The notes beneath the pieces are model-generated. The model was not told where the DNA came from and made no database searches. It saw only the letters and a list, made by a program, of their open reading frames with translations. A program made the position numbers and the translations under genes. 64,000 nucleotides of DNA from Anaeromyxobacter terrae (GTDB taxonomy: Bacteria; Myxococcota; Myxococcia; Myxococcales; Anaeromyxobacteraceae): contig NZ_JALCYY010000005.1 of assembly GCF_022690685.1 (NCBI RefSeq), forward strand, positions 62,001 to 126,000, in the 5' to 3' direction. Shown piece by piece: positions 1 to 8,737 of this stretch (its first letter is position 1; every line of letters starts with the position of its first letter).

Positions 1-1
1 C

Positions 2-586
2 TTCAACGACAAGATCGTCACGCGCGACCCGGTCACCGGCGAGCCGCTCGCCCCGATGCCGTTCCTCGCCACGACGCAGGGGTTCTCGAGCACGCCTGGC
101 GCGGCCCTGCCCGCCCTCGGGCTCGGCCGCGTCTACGTGCTCACGGGGTCGGGAACTTGCTCGGCGAGCGAGTCCATCATCAACGGCCTGCGCGGCGTGG
201 GGGTGCAGGTGATCCAGATCGGGGCGACGACCTGCGGCAAGCCCTACAGCTTCTACCCGCGCGACAACTGCGGCACGACCTACTTCGCCATCCAGATGCA
301 GGGCGTGAACGAGCAGGGCTTCGGGAGCTACGGCGACGGCTTCGTGCCAGGCGGGAGCGGCGCCGCCGGCGTGCCCGGCTGCGCCGTCCCGGACGATTTC
401 GGCCACGCTCTCGGCGACCCCGCCGAGGCGCGGCTCGCTGCGGCGCTGTCGTATCGTGCGACCGGGAGCTGCCCGGCGACGGCGACGGCGACCGCGACAC
501 GCGCGCTCGCTGCGCAGGCGGCGCTCGCGGGCGAGGGCGAGGTGATCAAGTCACCGTGGCGCCAGAACCGGATCGTGAGGAGGTGA
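2..586 (+). CDS. S41-family peptidase, C-terminal part (5' end outside window)
   Basis: The frame is open from base 2, so the gene enters from the left; 194 residues are visible. The stretch VLTGSGTCSASESIINGL matches the active-site region of S41 (C-terminal-processing, Tsp/Ctp-type) proteases, where a serine of the SASE motif is the nucleophile. The following segment with GKPYSFYPRDNCGTTYF fits the substrate-facing strand of the fold. The presence of paired cysteines suggests an exported protein. A lipoprotein gene follows after 5 bases and is probably co-transcribed. PDZ and catalytic lysine regions cannot be judged because the N-terminus is missing. Confidence 0.75.
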   Translation, partial: FNDKIVTRDPVTGEPLAPMPFLATTQGFSSTPGAALPALGLGRVYVLTGSGTCSASESIINGLRGVGVQVIQIGATTCGKPYSFYPRDNCGTTYFAIQMQGVNEQGFGSYGDGFVPGGSGAAGVPGCAVPDDFGHALGDPAEARLAAALSYRATGSCPATATATATRALAAQAALAGEGEVIKSPWRQNRIVRR

Positions 587-591
587 GCGCG

Positions 592-978
592 ATGCGCGCC
601 GCGCCGGGTGCCTTCTTCGTCGCCTTCGCGCTCCTCGCGGCCGGCTGCCGGACGGCCCGCTCGGAGCCGCGCGAGGTACGTGCGGTGATCGTCTCGCCGA
701 CCGACGCGAGCCGCGCCGCGCTCGCCGCCGCCGTGTCCGCGGCGCTGCACGGCGCTCAGGTCACGCTCGCCGGCGACGCGCTCACGCGATCGAGCACCCT
801 CACCGTCGAGCGGACGCAGGTCCGCGACGCCTCCGGCGTGCCGGTCCAGGGGCGGGAGCTCGGAACCCCCGAGCGGTTCAGGCTCCTGAAGCGGGGCGGC
901 GCGTGCGTGCTCGTGCACGAGCGCACCGGGCGGACTGTGGTGCTCGAGTCGACGACCTGCACGGCACGCGACGGCTGA
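592..978 (+). CDS. Small predicted lipoprotein
   Basis: This 128-residue protein starts at ATG, five bases after the stop of the S41 protease gene and behind GAGGAGG at the end of that gene, which serves as ribosome binding site. The N-terminus has a signal peptide ending in LLAAGC, a lipobox with the acylated Cys at about residue 20. The mature part is a small beta-rich domain with two further cysteines near the end that could form a disulphide. No family is recognised. The operon position suggests an envelope role alongside the protease; this is inference. Confidence 0.7.
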   Translation: MRAAPGAFFVAFALLAAGCRTARSEPREVRAVIVSPTDASRAALAAAVSAALHGAQVTLAGDALTRSSTLTVERTQVRDASGVPVQGRELGTPERFRLLKRGGACVLVHERTGRTVVLESTTCTARDG

Positions 979-1019
979 GCGTCCCCGCGCCGGAAGCCGC
1001 GCGCGAGCCTCGCCGCGCC

Positions 1020-2090
1020 TCACGAGCGCGGGAGCCGGACCTCGAAGCGGGTCCCGTCCGCGGTGGACTCGGCGGTGAGCGTTCCGCGGTGCGCCTCGAC
1101 GATCGACCGCGCGATGAACAGGCCGAGCCCGAGGCCGGTGCGGCGCTCGCGATCCGGGTGGTGGAAGGGCTCGAACAGACGCGCGAGCGTCTCGGGCGCG
1201 ATGGGCGGCCCCCGGTTCTGGTTCGCGACCTGGAGCACCGCGTCCCCGGCCTCCGCGCGGAGCGACAAGCGCACCGGCGGCGCGCCGTGCTGGATCGCGT
1301 TCGCCACGAGGTTGTGGACCACCTGCTCGAGGCGGTCACGATCCCAGAAGCCCTCGCACGCGGGCCCGAGGGCGAGCTCGAGCCCCGCCGGAGTATCGGA
1401 GAACGCGGCGTCGGTGGCGACCTCCTCGCACACCTCGCGGAGATCGAACCAGCTGGGCTGGAGCCCGATCGTGCCCGAGCGGCTCCGCGCGAAGTCCAGG
1501 AGCTGCGAGATGAGGCGCGACATCCGGCTCACGCTCCGCACGGTCCGCGCGGCGATCCGCTGGACGTCGGGCTGCAGCGCCGCGGAGGAGCGGAGCAGGA
1601 GATCGGCGCCCGTCCGGATGACGCCGAGCGGGCCCCGGAGGTCGTGGCCCAGCGCGGCGAGGAAGAGATCGCGGTCCTGCTCGGCGCGCTGGAGCGCGGC
1701 GAGCGCGCGCTCGGCGTTCACCTGATCCGTCACCTTCAGCGTGAACGCGACCGCGCCGAACACCCTGCCGTCCTCCGCGACCACCGGGCTGAGCCCCCAG
1801 CGATAGTGGACGGTCTCCTCTCCCTCGAGGTGCGTGTAGTCCTGCCACTCGAGCGGGCGGGCGGAGCGAATGCGCTCGCGCTGCTCTCGCTCGGCCGCCG
1901 CGCTCTCGGGCGTCCCCCAGACCTCGCTCGACGTCTTCCCGATCGCGGCCGCTGGCGTGAGGCCCGTCTGCCGGCACCACTCCGCGTTCACCGCGACGTG
2001 ACGTGCGTCGTGGTCGAGGATGACGATTCCCACGGGGGCATGCTGCAGGAGGGCGCGAACGAGCGGAGTGTCGAGGTCCAGGGGTTCCAC
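1020..2090 (-). CDS. PAS-domain sensor histidine kinase
   Basis: A 356-residue soluble hybrid of one PAS domain (about residues 10-140, starting LVRALLQHAPVGIVILD) and a HisKA/HATPase_c kinase. The phosphorylated histidine lies in the H-box LGHDLRGPLG, the N-box is NLVANAIQH and the G2 box is GLGLGL; the G1 box is weak (NQNRGPPI in place of DxGxG). The GTG start at 2090 is chosen because AGGA lies 9 bases upstream and the PAS domain begins soon after; an ATG at 2240 would add a low-complexity Arg-rich stretch. No response regulator is adjacent, so it is an orphan kinase. It is divergent from the substrate-binding protein gene. Confidence 0.85.
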   Translation of the reverse strand: MEPLDLDTPLVRALLQHAPVGIVILDHDARHVAVNAEWCRQTGLTPAAAIGKTSSEVWGTPESAAAEREQRERIRSARPLEWQDYTHLEGEETVHYRWGLSPVVAEDGRVFGAVAFTLKVTDQVNAERALAALQRAEQDRDLFLAALGHDLRGPLGVIRTGADLLLRSSAALQPDVQRIAARTVRSVSRMSRLISQLLDFARSRSGTIGLQPSWFDLREVCEEVATDAAFSDTPAGLELALGPACEGFWDRDRLEQVVHNLVANAIQHGAPPVRLSLRAEAGDAVLQVANQNRGPPIAPETLARLFEPFHHPDRERRTGLGLGLFIARSIVEAHRGTLTAESTADGTRFEVRLPRS

Positions 2091-2275
2091 CGGACGAGTC
2101 CTAAGCTCGAACGATCCCGTCCGCAGCGCCCGCGGGCGCTCGCGCGCCCGGCTGGCCGGCGGTGGCTCGCGGAGCCTGCGAAGGTCCCGTGCGGGGCGCT
2201 CCTTGCGAGTGGTGGGGCGCGCGCGCACGGATCGTCGCATGCTTCCGGGCGTCTCTCTCCCTGGAGGTCTCCGTG

Positions 2276-3430
2276 ATGATGAAGCGTGTCGCCCCGCTGC
2301 TCGCAGCGCTCGCCGCCGCCACGCCCGCGGCCGGCGCGAGCCCGGTGAAGCTCGGGTTCGTCAACTCCGTGACCGGCCCCGAGGCGCCCATCGGCGAGGC
2401 GCTCACGAACGGCGCCGACCTCGCCATCGCCGACCTCAAGGCGAAGGGCATCGAGGTGAACGCCATCCGCCAGGACGACACCGGCAAGCCGCAGGTCGCG
2501 ATGAGCGCGACCGAGCAGCTCGTGTCCGGCGACGAGGTCCCGGCGATCGTCGGCCCCTACTCGTCGGCGCCCGCGAACGCGATGGCGAAGCTCGCGCAAC
2601 AGTACAAGGTGCCGCTCCTCATCCCGGTGGCCTCCAAGGAGGACATCACGAGGCAGGGGTACGACTGGGTCTTCCGGCTCTGCGCCCCGGCGCACGAGTA
2701 CGCGGAGACGCTCCTCGACGCGGCGCTCGCGGCGGGGAAGCCGAAGACCATTGCGTTCATCTACGAGGCGACCGACTTCGGCACCTCCGTGAGCACGCTC
2801 GGCAAGGACCTGGCGCAGAAGAAGGGGCTCAAGATCGTCGGGGACGAGGCCTACCAGAAGGGCGCGCCCGACTACCGCTCGACCCTCACGAAGATCAAGG
2901 CGCAGAACCCGGACCTCGTCTTCATGGTGTCCTACGTCGCGGACGCCGTCCTGCTCATGCGCCAGTCGCGCGAGGTGGGATTGAAGCCACAGGCGTTCCT
3001 CGGCGGGGGTGCGGGCTTCGACACCGCCCAGTTCGAGAGCGAGAAGGACATCTCCGCGAACGTGTTCTCGGTGACGCAGTGGACGCCGGACACGGGCTGG
3101 CCAGGCGCCGCCGACTTCGCGAAGCGCTACGAGGCGAGGTTCAAGAAGCGCCCCACGTACCACGCGGCGACCGCGTACGCGGCGATGACCATCATGGCCG
3201 AGACCGTCGCGAAGGTGGGACCCGACCGGAAGAAGATCCGCGACGCGCTCGCGACGGGCACCTGGACCACCATCATGGGCGACGTGAAGTTCGAGACGTA
3301 CGAGGGCTTCACGAACCAGAACCGTCACAAGATGCCGGTCATCCAGTACCAGGGCGGCAAGGCGGTGACGGTCTACCCACCGCAGATCGCGAAGGCGAAG
3401 CCGGTGTACCCGTTCCCCGCGTGGAGGTGA
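2276..3430 (+). CDS. ABC-transporter substrate-binding protein, branched-chain amino acid (LivJ-like) type
   Basis: A 384-residue periplasmic binding protein. Residues 1-22 form a signal peptide (MMKRVAPLLAALAAATPAAG) and the mature part is a type 1 periplasmic-binding (Peripla_BP_6) fold beginning VKLGFVNSVTGPEAPIG. GGAGG at 2262-2266 supports the ATG at 2276. No permease or ATPase genes are next to it, so it either uses a transporter encoded elsewhere or acts as a stand-alone sensor. Ligand cannot be read from sequence; the downstream ornithine/carbamate operon makes an amino acid or amide ligand plausible. Confidence 0.88.
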   Translation: MMKRVAPLLAALAAATPAAGASPVKLGFVNSVTGPEAPIGEALTNGADLAIADLKAKGIEVNAIRQDDTGKPQVAMSATEQLVSGDEVPAIVGPYSSAPANAMAKLAQQYKVPLLIPVASKEDITRQGYDWVFRLCAPAHEYAETLLDAALAAGKPKTIAFIYEATDFGTSVSTLGKDLAQKKGLKIVGDEAYQKGAPDYRSTLTKIKAQNPDLVFMVSYVADAVLLMRQSREVGLKPQAFLGGGAGFDTAQFESEKDISANVFSVTQWTPDTGWPGAADFAKRYEARFKKRPTYHAATAYAAMTIMAETVAKVGPDRKKIRDALATGTWTTIMGDVKFETYEGFTNQNRHKMPVIQYQGGKAVTVYPPQIAKAKPVYPFPAWR

Positions 3431-3552
3431 ACGCGGCGCCTGCCGGGCGCCCGTCCCGAGGACCTTCCGGCGCGCCGACCGTTCGGGGCAGAGGCCTCGA
3501 CCTCGATGGAGGCGTGCCCGCCCGCGCAGCGGGCGCGCGGTAGCATCCGTGC

Positions 3553-4491
3553 ATGCGCGTCGTCGCGGCACTCGGAGGCAACGCCTTCGTCAAGGCCGGC
3601 GAGGCGCTGTCGGTCGAGGGCGAGCACCGCTTCGCCCGCGAGGCGCTCGCCGCGCTCGGCCCGTTCCTCGATCCAGGGGTGGAGCTGCTCGTGGCCCACG
3701 GGAACGGGCCGCAGGTCGGGCACCAGCTCGAGCGCGCCGAGCGCGCCCGCGGCACGGCCTACGCGCTCTCGCTCGACGTCTGCGTCGCGCAGACGCAGGG
3801 CGAGCTGGGCTACGTCCTCGCCCAGGCGCTCGAGGCGCTGCTCGCGGAGCGCGGCCTCTCGCGCGCCGTGGTCGCGGTCGTCACGCAGGTCGAGGTCGCT
3901 CCCGGCGACGACGCGTTTCGCCGGCCGATGAAGCCGGTGGGACCCGTCCTCGACCCCGCGGCGGCGGCGGCGCTCCTGGCGCGCGGCGCCGCCGTCCGGG
4001 ACGACGCCGGACGCGGCGTCCGCCGCGTCGTCCCCTCCCCCGAGCCCACGCGCGTCCTGGAGGAGGAGGCGGTGCGCCGGCTCCTCGCGTCGGGCGCGAT
4101 CGTCGTCGCCGGGGGCGGCGGCGGGATCCCGGTCGTCCCCGCCGAGGAGGACGCGCACCGCGGGGTCGAGGCGGTCGTGGACAAGGACCTCACGGCGGCG
4201 CTGCTCGCCGACGTCCTCGACGCGGACCTGCTGCTCCTGCTCACCGACGTGCCGTGCGCCTACACCGATCACCTCGGGCCGAGGCAGACGCCGATCGGAC
4301 GCATCGCCTGCTCCCGCGCGCGCTCTCTCCACGCGCAGGGGCACTTCGCGCCGGGCAGCATGGGCCCCAAGATCGAGGCCGCCCTCCGGTTCGTGTCGGG
4401 GGGCGCCGGTCGCCGGGCGATCGTCTGCGATCCACCGTCGCTCGCCCGCGCGCTCCGCGGCGAGGCCGGCACCGTCGTGGTGCCAGGGTGA
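3553..4491 (+). CDS. arcC: Carbamate kinase
   Basis: A 312-residue amino-acid-kinase family protein of the normal length for carbamate kinase, which interconverts carbamoyl phosphate plus ADP and carbamate plus ATP. Visible landmarks are VVAALGGNAF at the N-terminus, HGNGPQVG (about residues 49-56), the glycine-rich GGGGGIPV, and VDKDLTAALLA. The gene heads a compact three-gene operon with a cPGS-like protein and ornithine aminotransferase; only 6 bases separate it from the next gene. Arginine deiminase and ornithine carbamoyltransferase, the usual partners, are not in this window. Confidence 0.93.
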   Translation: MRVVAALGGNAFVKAGEALSVEGEHRFAREALAALGPFLDPGVELLVAHGNGPQVGHQLERAERARGTAYALSLDVCVAQTQGELGYVLAQALEALLAERGLSRAVVAVVTQVEVAPGDDAFRRPMKPVGPVLDPAAAAALLARGAAVRDDAGRGVRRVVPSPEPTRVLEEEAVRRLLASGAIVVAGGGGGIPVVPAEEDAHRGVEAVVDKDLTAALLADVLDADLLLLLTDVPCAYTDHLGPRQTPIGRIACSRARSLHAQGHFAPGSMGPKIEAALRFVSGGAGRRAIVCDPPSLARALRGEAGTVVVPG

Positions 4492-4497
4492 GGAACC

Positions 4498-5829
4498 ATG
4501 GGGCTGCGGTGCATCATCATGGGCGCGGCGGGGCGGGACTTCCACGACTTCCAGACCTTCTTCCGCGCGCGGCCAGAGTTCCGCGTGGTCGCCTTCACCG
4601 CCGCACAGATCCCGTTCATCGAGCGGCGCGCGTTCCCGCGCGAGCTCGCGGGGCCCGGCTACGACGCGGACGTGCCGATCCACCCCGAGGCGGACCTCCC
4701 CCGCCTGATCCGCGAGCTCGACGTCGATCTCGTCTTCCTCTCCTACAGCGACCTCTCGCACGAGGAGGTGATGCACCGCGCCTCGATGGTCCAGGCGGCG
4801 GGAGCGGGCTTCGCGCTCCTCGGGCCGAAGCTCACGCAGCTCCGGAGCGGGAGGCCGGTGGTCGCCGTCACCGCCGTCCGCACCGGCGCCGGGAAGAGCC
4901 CGGTCACCTTCGCCATCGCCGCGCACCTGCGGGCCATCGGGCTCCGCCCGGTGATCCTCCGGCACCCCATGCCGTATGGCGATCTGCGCGCCCAGCGCGT
5001 GCAGCGGTTCGCGACCGAGGCCGACCTCGACGCCGGGCGGTGCACCATCGAGGAGCGCGAGGAGTACGAGCCCTACCTCGAGGCGGGGCTCGTCGTGTTC
5101 GCGGGGGTGGACTACCGGGCGATCCTCGAGGCGGCCGAGCGGGACGCCGACGTGGTGCTCTGGGACGGCGGCAACAACGACTACCCTTTCCTCCGCCCGG
5201 ACCTGTCGATCGTCGTCGCCGACGCGCTCCGGCCCGGGCACGAGGTCGCGTACTTCCCGGGCGAGACGAACCTGCGCGCCGCGGACGTGGTGATCGTGAA
5301 CAAGGTCTCCGGCGCCGCGCCGCACGCGCTCGAGACGGTGAGGCGCAACGTCGCCGCGCTCGCGCCGGGCGCCGCGGTGATCGAGGGTGACCTCGCGATC
5401 TCCGTCGAGCGGCCCGGGGCGATCGCCGGGCGCCGCGCCCTCGTGGTCGAGGACGGCCCCACCCTCACGCACGGAGGCATGGCGTACGGAGCGGGCACCG
5501 TCGCCGCCCGCGCGCACGGCGCGCGCGAGCTCGTGGATCCGCGCCCGTTCGCGGTGGGGACCATCGCCGAGGCGTTCGCGCGCTACCCCCACCTCGGCGC
5601 CGTCCTGCCGGCGCTCGGCTACTCCGAGGCGCAGCGCCGCGAGCTCGCGGAGACCATCGCCGCGAGCGGCGCCGAGGTGGTGGTGGACGGCAGCCCGTCG
5701 CGCCTCGACCGGTTCCTCACCCTCGACGTCCCGGTCGTCCGCGTTCGCTACCGGTTCGAGCAGCGCGCCGGGCCGCCGCTCCTGGACCTCGTCGCGGACG
5801 CGGTGCGCCGCGCTCGGAGGACGCCATGA
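4498..5829 (+). CDS. Cyclic 2,3-diphosphoglycerate synthetase-like P-loop protein
   Basis: A 443-residue protein that resembles the cPGS family, known from the archaeal synthetase that makes cyclic 2,3-diphosphoglycerate; bacterial members have no settled role. The N-terminal third (from GLRCIIMGAAGRDFHDF) looks like a Rossmann-type domain, and a P-loop follows at about residues 123-135 (VTAVRTGAGKSPVT). Further conserved-looking patches are WDGGNNDYPF and PGETNLRAADVVIVNKV, typical of P-loop ligases and GTPases. It sits between carbamate kinase and ornithine aminotransferase, with its stop overlapping the next start by 4 bases, which argues for a role in nitrogen or carbamoyl metabolism rather than thermoprotectant synthesis. 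Confidence 0.8.
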   Translation: MGLRCIIMGAAGRDFHDFQTFFRARPEFRVVAFTAAQIPFIERRAFPRELAGPGYDADVPIHPEADLPRLIRELDVDLVFLSYSDLSHEEVMHRASMVQAAGAGFALLGPKLTQLRSGRPVVAVTAVRTGAGKSPVTFAIAAHLRAIGLRPVILRHPMPYGDLRAQRVQRFATEADLDAGRCTIEEREEYEPYLEAGLVVFAGVDYRAILEAAERDADVVLWDGGNNDYPFLRPDLSIVVADALRPGHEVAYFPGETNLRAADVVIVNKVSGAAPHALETVRRNVAALAPGAAVIEGDLAISVERPGAIAGRRALVVEDGPTLTHGGMAYGAGTVAARAHGARELVDPRPFAVGTIAEAFARYPHLGAVLPALGYSEAQRRELAETIAASGAEVVVDGSPSRLDRFLTLDVPVVRVRYRFEQRAGPPLLDLVADAVRRARRTP

Positions 5830-7052
5830 CCACCCACCAGGGCCCCCGCACGACGGACGAGCTCATCGCGCAGGCGGAGCGGTTCGGCGCCCGCAACTAC
5901 GCGCCGCTCCCGGTGGTGCTCGCGCGCGGCGAGGGCGCGTTCGTGTGGGACGTGGAGGGGCGGCGCTACCTCGACGGGCTCTCGGCGTACTCGGCGCTCA
6001 ACCAGGGCCACCGCCACCCCCGCATCGTCGCGGCCCTCGTCGCCCAGGCCGGCCGCCTCACCCTCACCTCGCGCGCGTTCCACAACGATCGGATGGGCGA
6101 GCTCCTCGAGAAGCTCTGCGCGGTCACCGGCTTCCCGCGCGCGCTCCCCATGAACACCGGCGTCGAGGCGGTCGAGACGGCCGTGAAGGCGATGCGGCGC
6201 TTCGCCTACGAGCGGCGGGGCGTCCCCGACGGCGAGGGCGAGCTCGTCGTCGCGGACGACAACTTCCACGGCCGCACCCTCCTCGCCGTGAGCCTCTCGA
6301 CCGATCCGTCGTCGTACGCGCGCTTCGGCCCGTTCGTGCCGGGGATCGTGAAGGTGCCCTTCGGCGACGCGGCCGCGCTGGCCCGCGCGGTGGGCCCGCG
6401 CACGACCGGCGTGCTCCTCGAGCCGATCCAGGGCGAGGCGGGCGTGATCGTCCCGCCGGACGACTACCTCCCGCGCGTCCGCGCGCTCTGCTCCGCGCGG
6501 CGCGTCCCGCTGTGCCTCGACGAGGTGCAGACGGGGCTCGGGCGGACCGGGCGCATGTTCGCGTGGGAGCACTGGGGCGCGCGGCCCGACCTCCTGTGCG
6601 TCGGCAAGGCGCTCTCCGGTGGCGTCTACCCCGTCTCCGCCGTCTGCGGCACCGAGGAGCTGCTCGGCGTCTTCACGCCCGGCTCCCACGGCTCCACCTA
6701 CGGTGGAAACCCGCTCGCGGCCGCGGTCGGCGTCGCCGCGCTCGACGTGGTCCTCGACGAGGAGCTGCCCGCGCGCGCGGCGCGGCTCGGGGCGAGGGTC
6801 CTCACGCGACTCCGCGCGGGGCTCGCCGGTTCGCCCACCGTGAAGGAGGTCCGCGGGAAGGGGCTCATGATCGCGGTCGAGTTCCACAGCGAGATCGCGC
6901 GCCGGGTGACGGAGGCGCTGGCGCGCGAGGCGGCCGTCCTCTGCAAGGACACCCACGGCCGCACGCTCCGCTTCCTGCCCCCGCTCGTCACCCCCGAGGA
7001 CGTGCTCGAGGATGCGGTCGAGCGGATGCTCCCGATCCTGGCGCGGGGATGA
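5826..7052 (+). CDS. rocD: Ornithine aminotransferase (class III PLP transaminase)
   Basis: A 408-residue class III aminotransferase. The stretch MNTGVEAVETAVKAMR and ADDNFHGRT are hallmarks of ornithine-oxo-acid transaminase, which converts ornithine and 2-oxoglutarate to glutamate semialdehyde and glutamate. The PLP lysine is K261 in VGKALSGG and the PLP-ring aspartate lies in LDEVQTGLG (about 232). The ATG overlaps the upstream stop by four bases, so translation is probably coupled. Acetylornithine aminotransferase is the main alternative, less likely given the NTGVEAVE signature and the carbamate kinase neighbour. Confidence 0.9.
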   Translation: MTTHQGPRTTDELIAQAERFGARNYAPLPVVLARGEGAFVWDVEGRRYLDGLSAYSALNQGHRHPRIVAALVAQAGRLTLTSRAFHNDRMGELLEKLCAVTGFPRALPMNTGVEAVETAVKAMRRFAYERRGVPDGEGELVVADDNFHGRTLLAVSLSTDPSSYARFGPFVPGIVKVPFGDAAALARAVGPRTTGVLLEPIQGEAGVIVPPDDYLPRVRALCSARRVPLCLDEVQTGLGRTGRMFAWEHWGARPDLLCVGKALSGGVYPVSAVCGTEELLGVFTPGSHGSTYGGNPLAAAVGVAALDVVLDEELPARAARLGARVLTRLRAGLAGSPTVKEVRGKGLMIAVEFHSEIARRVTEALAREAAVLCKDTHGRTLRFLPPLVTPEDVLEDAVERMLPILARG

Positions 7053-7207
7053 CGGGGCCGGGCGGGTGTCGTCCGGACCGCGAGGGACGCCCGACACGTG
7101 CCGCCTTTCGCCCTCCTGGGTCCCGGGCGAGCGCCGCGACGCGCGCGTCGATCCCGCGGCCCGTCGTTCGTCGAGACGATAGGGATCGATGAACCGAGGG
7201 AGGGCTC

Positions 7208-7633
7208 GTGAGCGAATCCGGTCAGGTGTCGCGCTGGCGATCGTGGGGGCCGTCGCTGCGGAGCGTCCTCAGGATCGTCACCGCCTTCCTCTTCATGCAG
7301 GTCGGGACCGCCAAGCTGTTCGCGTTCCCGGCCGCCATCATGCCGGGCGGCGGCACCGCGCCCGTCGCCTCGCTGGCGGGGATCGCCGGGGTCCTGGAGA
7401 CGTTCGGAGGCGCGCTGCTGCTCGTCGGGCTCTTCACGCGGCCCGTCGCGTTCCTGCTCTCTGGCGAGATGGCGGTCGCGTACTTCTACGCGCACGCCCC
7501 GCAGGGCTTCTGGCCGGTGCTCAACCAGGGCGCCCCCGCGGCCCTGTACGCGTTCCTGTTCCTGTACTTCTCCGCTGCGGGGCCCGGGCCCTTCAGCGTC
7601 GACGCGCTCCGCCGCCGAGGCGAAGGAGCGTGA
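7208..7633 (+). CDS. DoxX-family membrane protein
   Basis: A 141-residue protein with four predicted membrane segments, starting at GTG (7208) after the purine-rich GAGGGAGGG. The first helix with FLFMQVGTAKLFAFP and the central GGALLLVGLFTRP are typical of the DoxX family, small inner-membrane proteins linked in other bacteria to redox or oxidative-stress functions. It stands alone between the rocD operon and the tRNA gene. Substrate or partner cannot be predicted. Confidence 0.85.
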   Translation: MSESGQVSRWRSWGPSLRSVLRIVTAFLFMQVGTAKLFAFPAAIMPGGGTAPVASLAGIAGVLETFGGALLLVGLFTRPVAFLLSGEMAVAYFYAHAPQGFWPVLNQGAPAALYAFLFLYFSAAGPGPFSVDALRRRGEGA

Positions 7634-7659
7634 GCGCCGGAGCGGGCGCTCGAAAAACC

Positions 7660-7688
7660 TTGACCCCACCTCGGTTCGCCAGTAGAAA
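7660..7688 (+). promoter_or_regulatory. Sigma70-like promoter of the initiator tRNA gene
   Basis: TTGACC at 7660-7665 and TAGAAA at 7683-7688 are separated by 17 bases. Transcription would begin at about 7695, some 20 bases before the mature tRNA. Confidence 0.55.
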
Positions 7689-7713
7689 CGCGCCTCACTT
7701 CGACCTTCCCAAC

Positions 7714-7793
<80 letters not shown>

Positions 7794-7803
7794 GTAAAAC
7801 CGC

Positions 7804-7835
7804 AGGCCCCGCCAGCCCTTAGCTGCGCGGGGCCT
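7804..7835. terminator. Hairpin after tRNA-fMet, overlapping the integrase 3' end
   Basis: A 9-bp perfect stem AGGCCCCGC / GCGGGGCCT (7804-7812 and 7827-7835) follows the tRNA by ten bases. It can end tRNA transcription and, from the other side, overlaps the last codons of the integrase remnant. Confidence 0.6.
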
Positions 7836-8187
7836 TCGTGCTTTCGGCGCCTCCCCCGCCGATCTCATCCAGATTTCGTCCATGCCTCTCGGCGGCTGCC
7901 TGGAGGCACCTCGCGGCCTCGCGCACGTCGTCGTCGGCGACGACGTTGTAGCGGTCGAACACGGCCCTGGTCTTCCAGCCGCCCATCCGCATCACCACCG
8001 ACTCCTGGACGCCCGCCCTGCGAGCGCGCGTCGCGAACGAGCGCCGCAGGTCGTGGATCCAGATCCCGTCGAGACCAGCCGCCGCGCAGGCGCGCTGCCA
8101 CATCTTGCGGATGTCCTGCCACGGGCGGCCGGTCTCGGGGTTCACGAAAACGAACGGGCAGCCGAGCCGCCGGGGGCACTTCTTCAA
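7819..8187 (-). pseudogene. Tyrosine recombinase (integrase), C-terminal fragment
   Basis: Only about 122 codons of a phage-type tyrosine integrase are left. The box II residues H45 and R48 (WIHDLRRSFATRARR), W71 (GGW) and the nucleophile Y80 (FDRYNVV) are present. The N-terminal arm- and core-binding domains and the first catalytic Arg and Lys are absent: homology stops at about 8187, where a different small gene begins on the other strand. The fragment abuts tRNA-fMet, as expected for the integrase of a tRNA-targeted island, but cannot be active on its own. Confidence 0.88.
7859..7882 (+). repeat. Left copy of 24-bp near-repeat inside the island ends
   Basis: CCGATCTCATC and GATTTCGTCCA surround two variable bases; the same 24 bases with two differences occur at 16137-16160 in the same orientation. 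Each copy lies inside the island about 80-120 bases from its att repeat. It may be an arm-type integrase site or a leftover of a second integrase gene end. Confidence 0.6.
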
Positions 8188-8341
8188 GATCGACCGGGAG
8201 TGGGTCGAGCGCCGCGAAGCGCTTCTCCGTGCCGAGGGGGATGCCGCGATCCGCGCGTCCCGGGAACAGGCGACGGCCGAGGAGCGCGAGTGTCTCGACG
8301 CGCTCCTCGATCTTCGCGAACGGAACGCGCGCGACCGTTAG
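8188..8341 (+). pseudogene. Small charged protein, 5'-truncated at the integrase junction
   Basis: The frame reads IDREWVERREALLRAEGDAA and continues to a stop at 8339-8341, about 50 residues of a highly charged helical protein. A paralog with the same IxREWVERRExxLRAExDAA core is found at 14133-14291. Similarity between the copies begins exactly where integrase homology ends, so the 5' end of this gene appears to have been lost in the same rearrangement. Function unknown. Confidence 0.5.
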
Positions 8342-8353
8342 CGGTGCGCGTAG

Positions 8354-8581
8354 CTAGCCCTCAAACACGACGTGTCCGCGTCCGGCAGCGCCGATCTGGC
8401 ATGAGACCGCTGTCGTGCGCGCGGTCATCCCCTCGAAGACGACGGCGGCGCCGCCCCTGGCCGCAGCCGCAGCGATCTGCATGAGGTCGTGCGTTGAACG
8501 TGGTGTTGCCGTCAGCCGAACGCCGCCACCCGAGGCGACGCCACGAGGTGGATATGGGGTCAGCCTCTTCGGCAGCGCCAT
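8354..8581 (-). CDS. Small repeat-containing hypothetical protein
   Basis: A 75-residue frame starting at ATG 8581. It contains two copies of a roughly 25-residue unit ending AVVFEG and HVVFEG, with IAAAAARGG and IGAAGRG in matching places, which resembles short alpha/beta repeat proteins of unknown function. Composition is natural and third positions are G/C rich. There is no clear ribosome binding site, so it may be the tail of a larger broken gene. Not recognised further. Confidence 0.4.
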   Translation of the reverse strand: MALPKRLTPYPPRGVASGGGVRLTATPRSTHDLMQIAAAAARGGAAVVFEGMTARTTAVSCQIGAAGRGHVVFEG

Positions 8582-8737
8582 CGCGGCCGAGCACGACGCG
8601 CCGGCTACGCGAACGCGGCCCGCCACGGTGACTCGTGGTGCCGGTACCCCCTAGTCGAGACGATCGGGCTGGACGCCTCGGTTCCGAGGATCTTGAATGA
8701 TGGTCGCGCCGACTCGGACGGTGCAGGGGGGGGCCGA

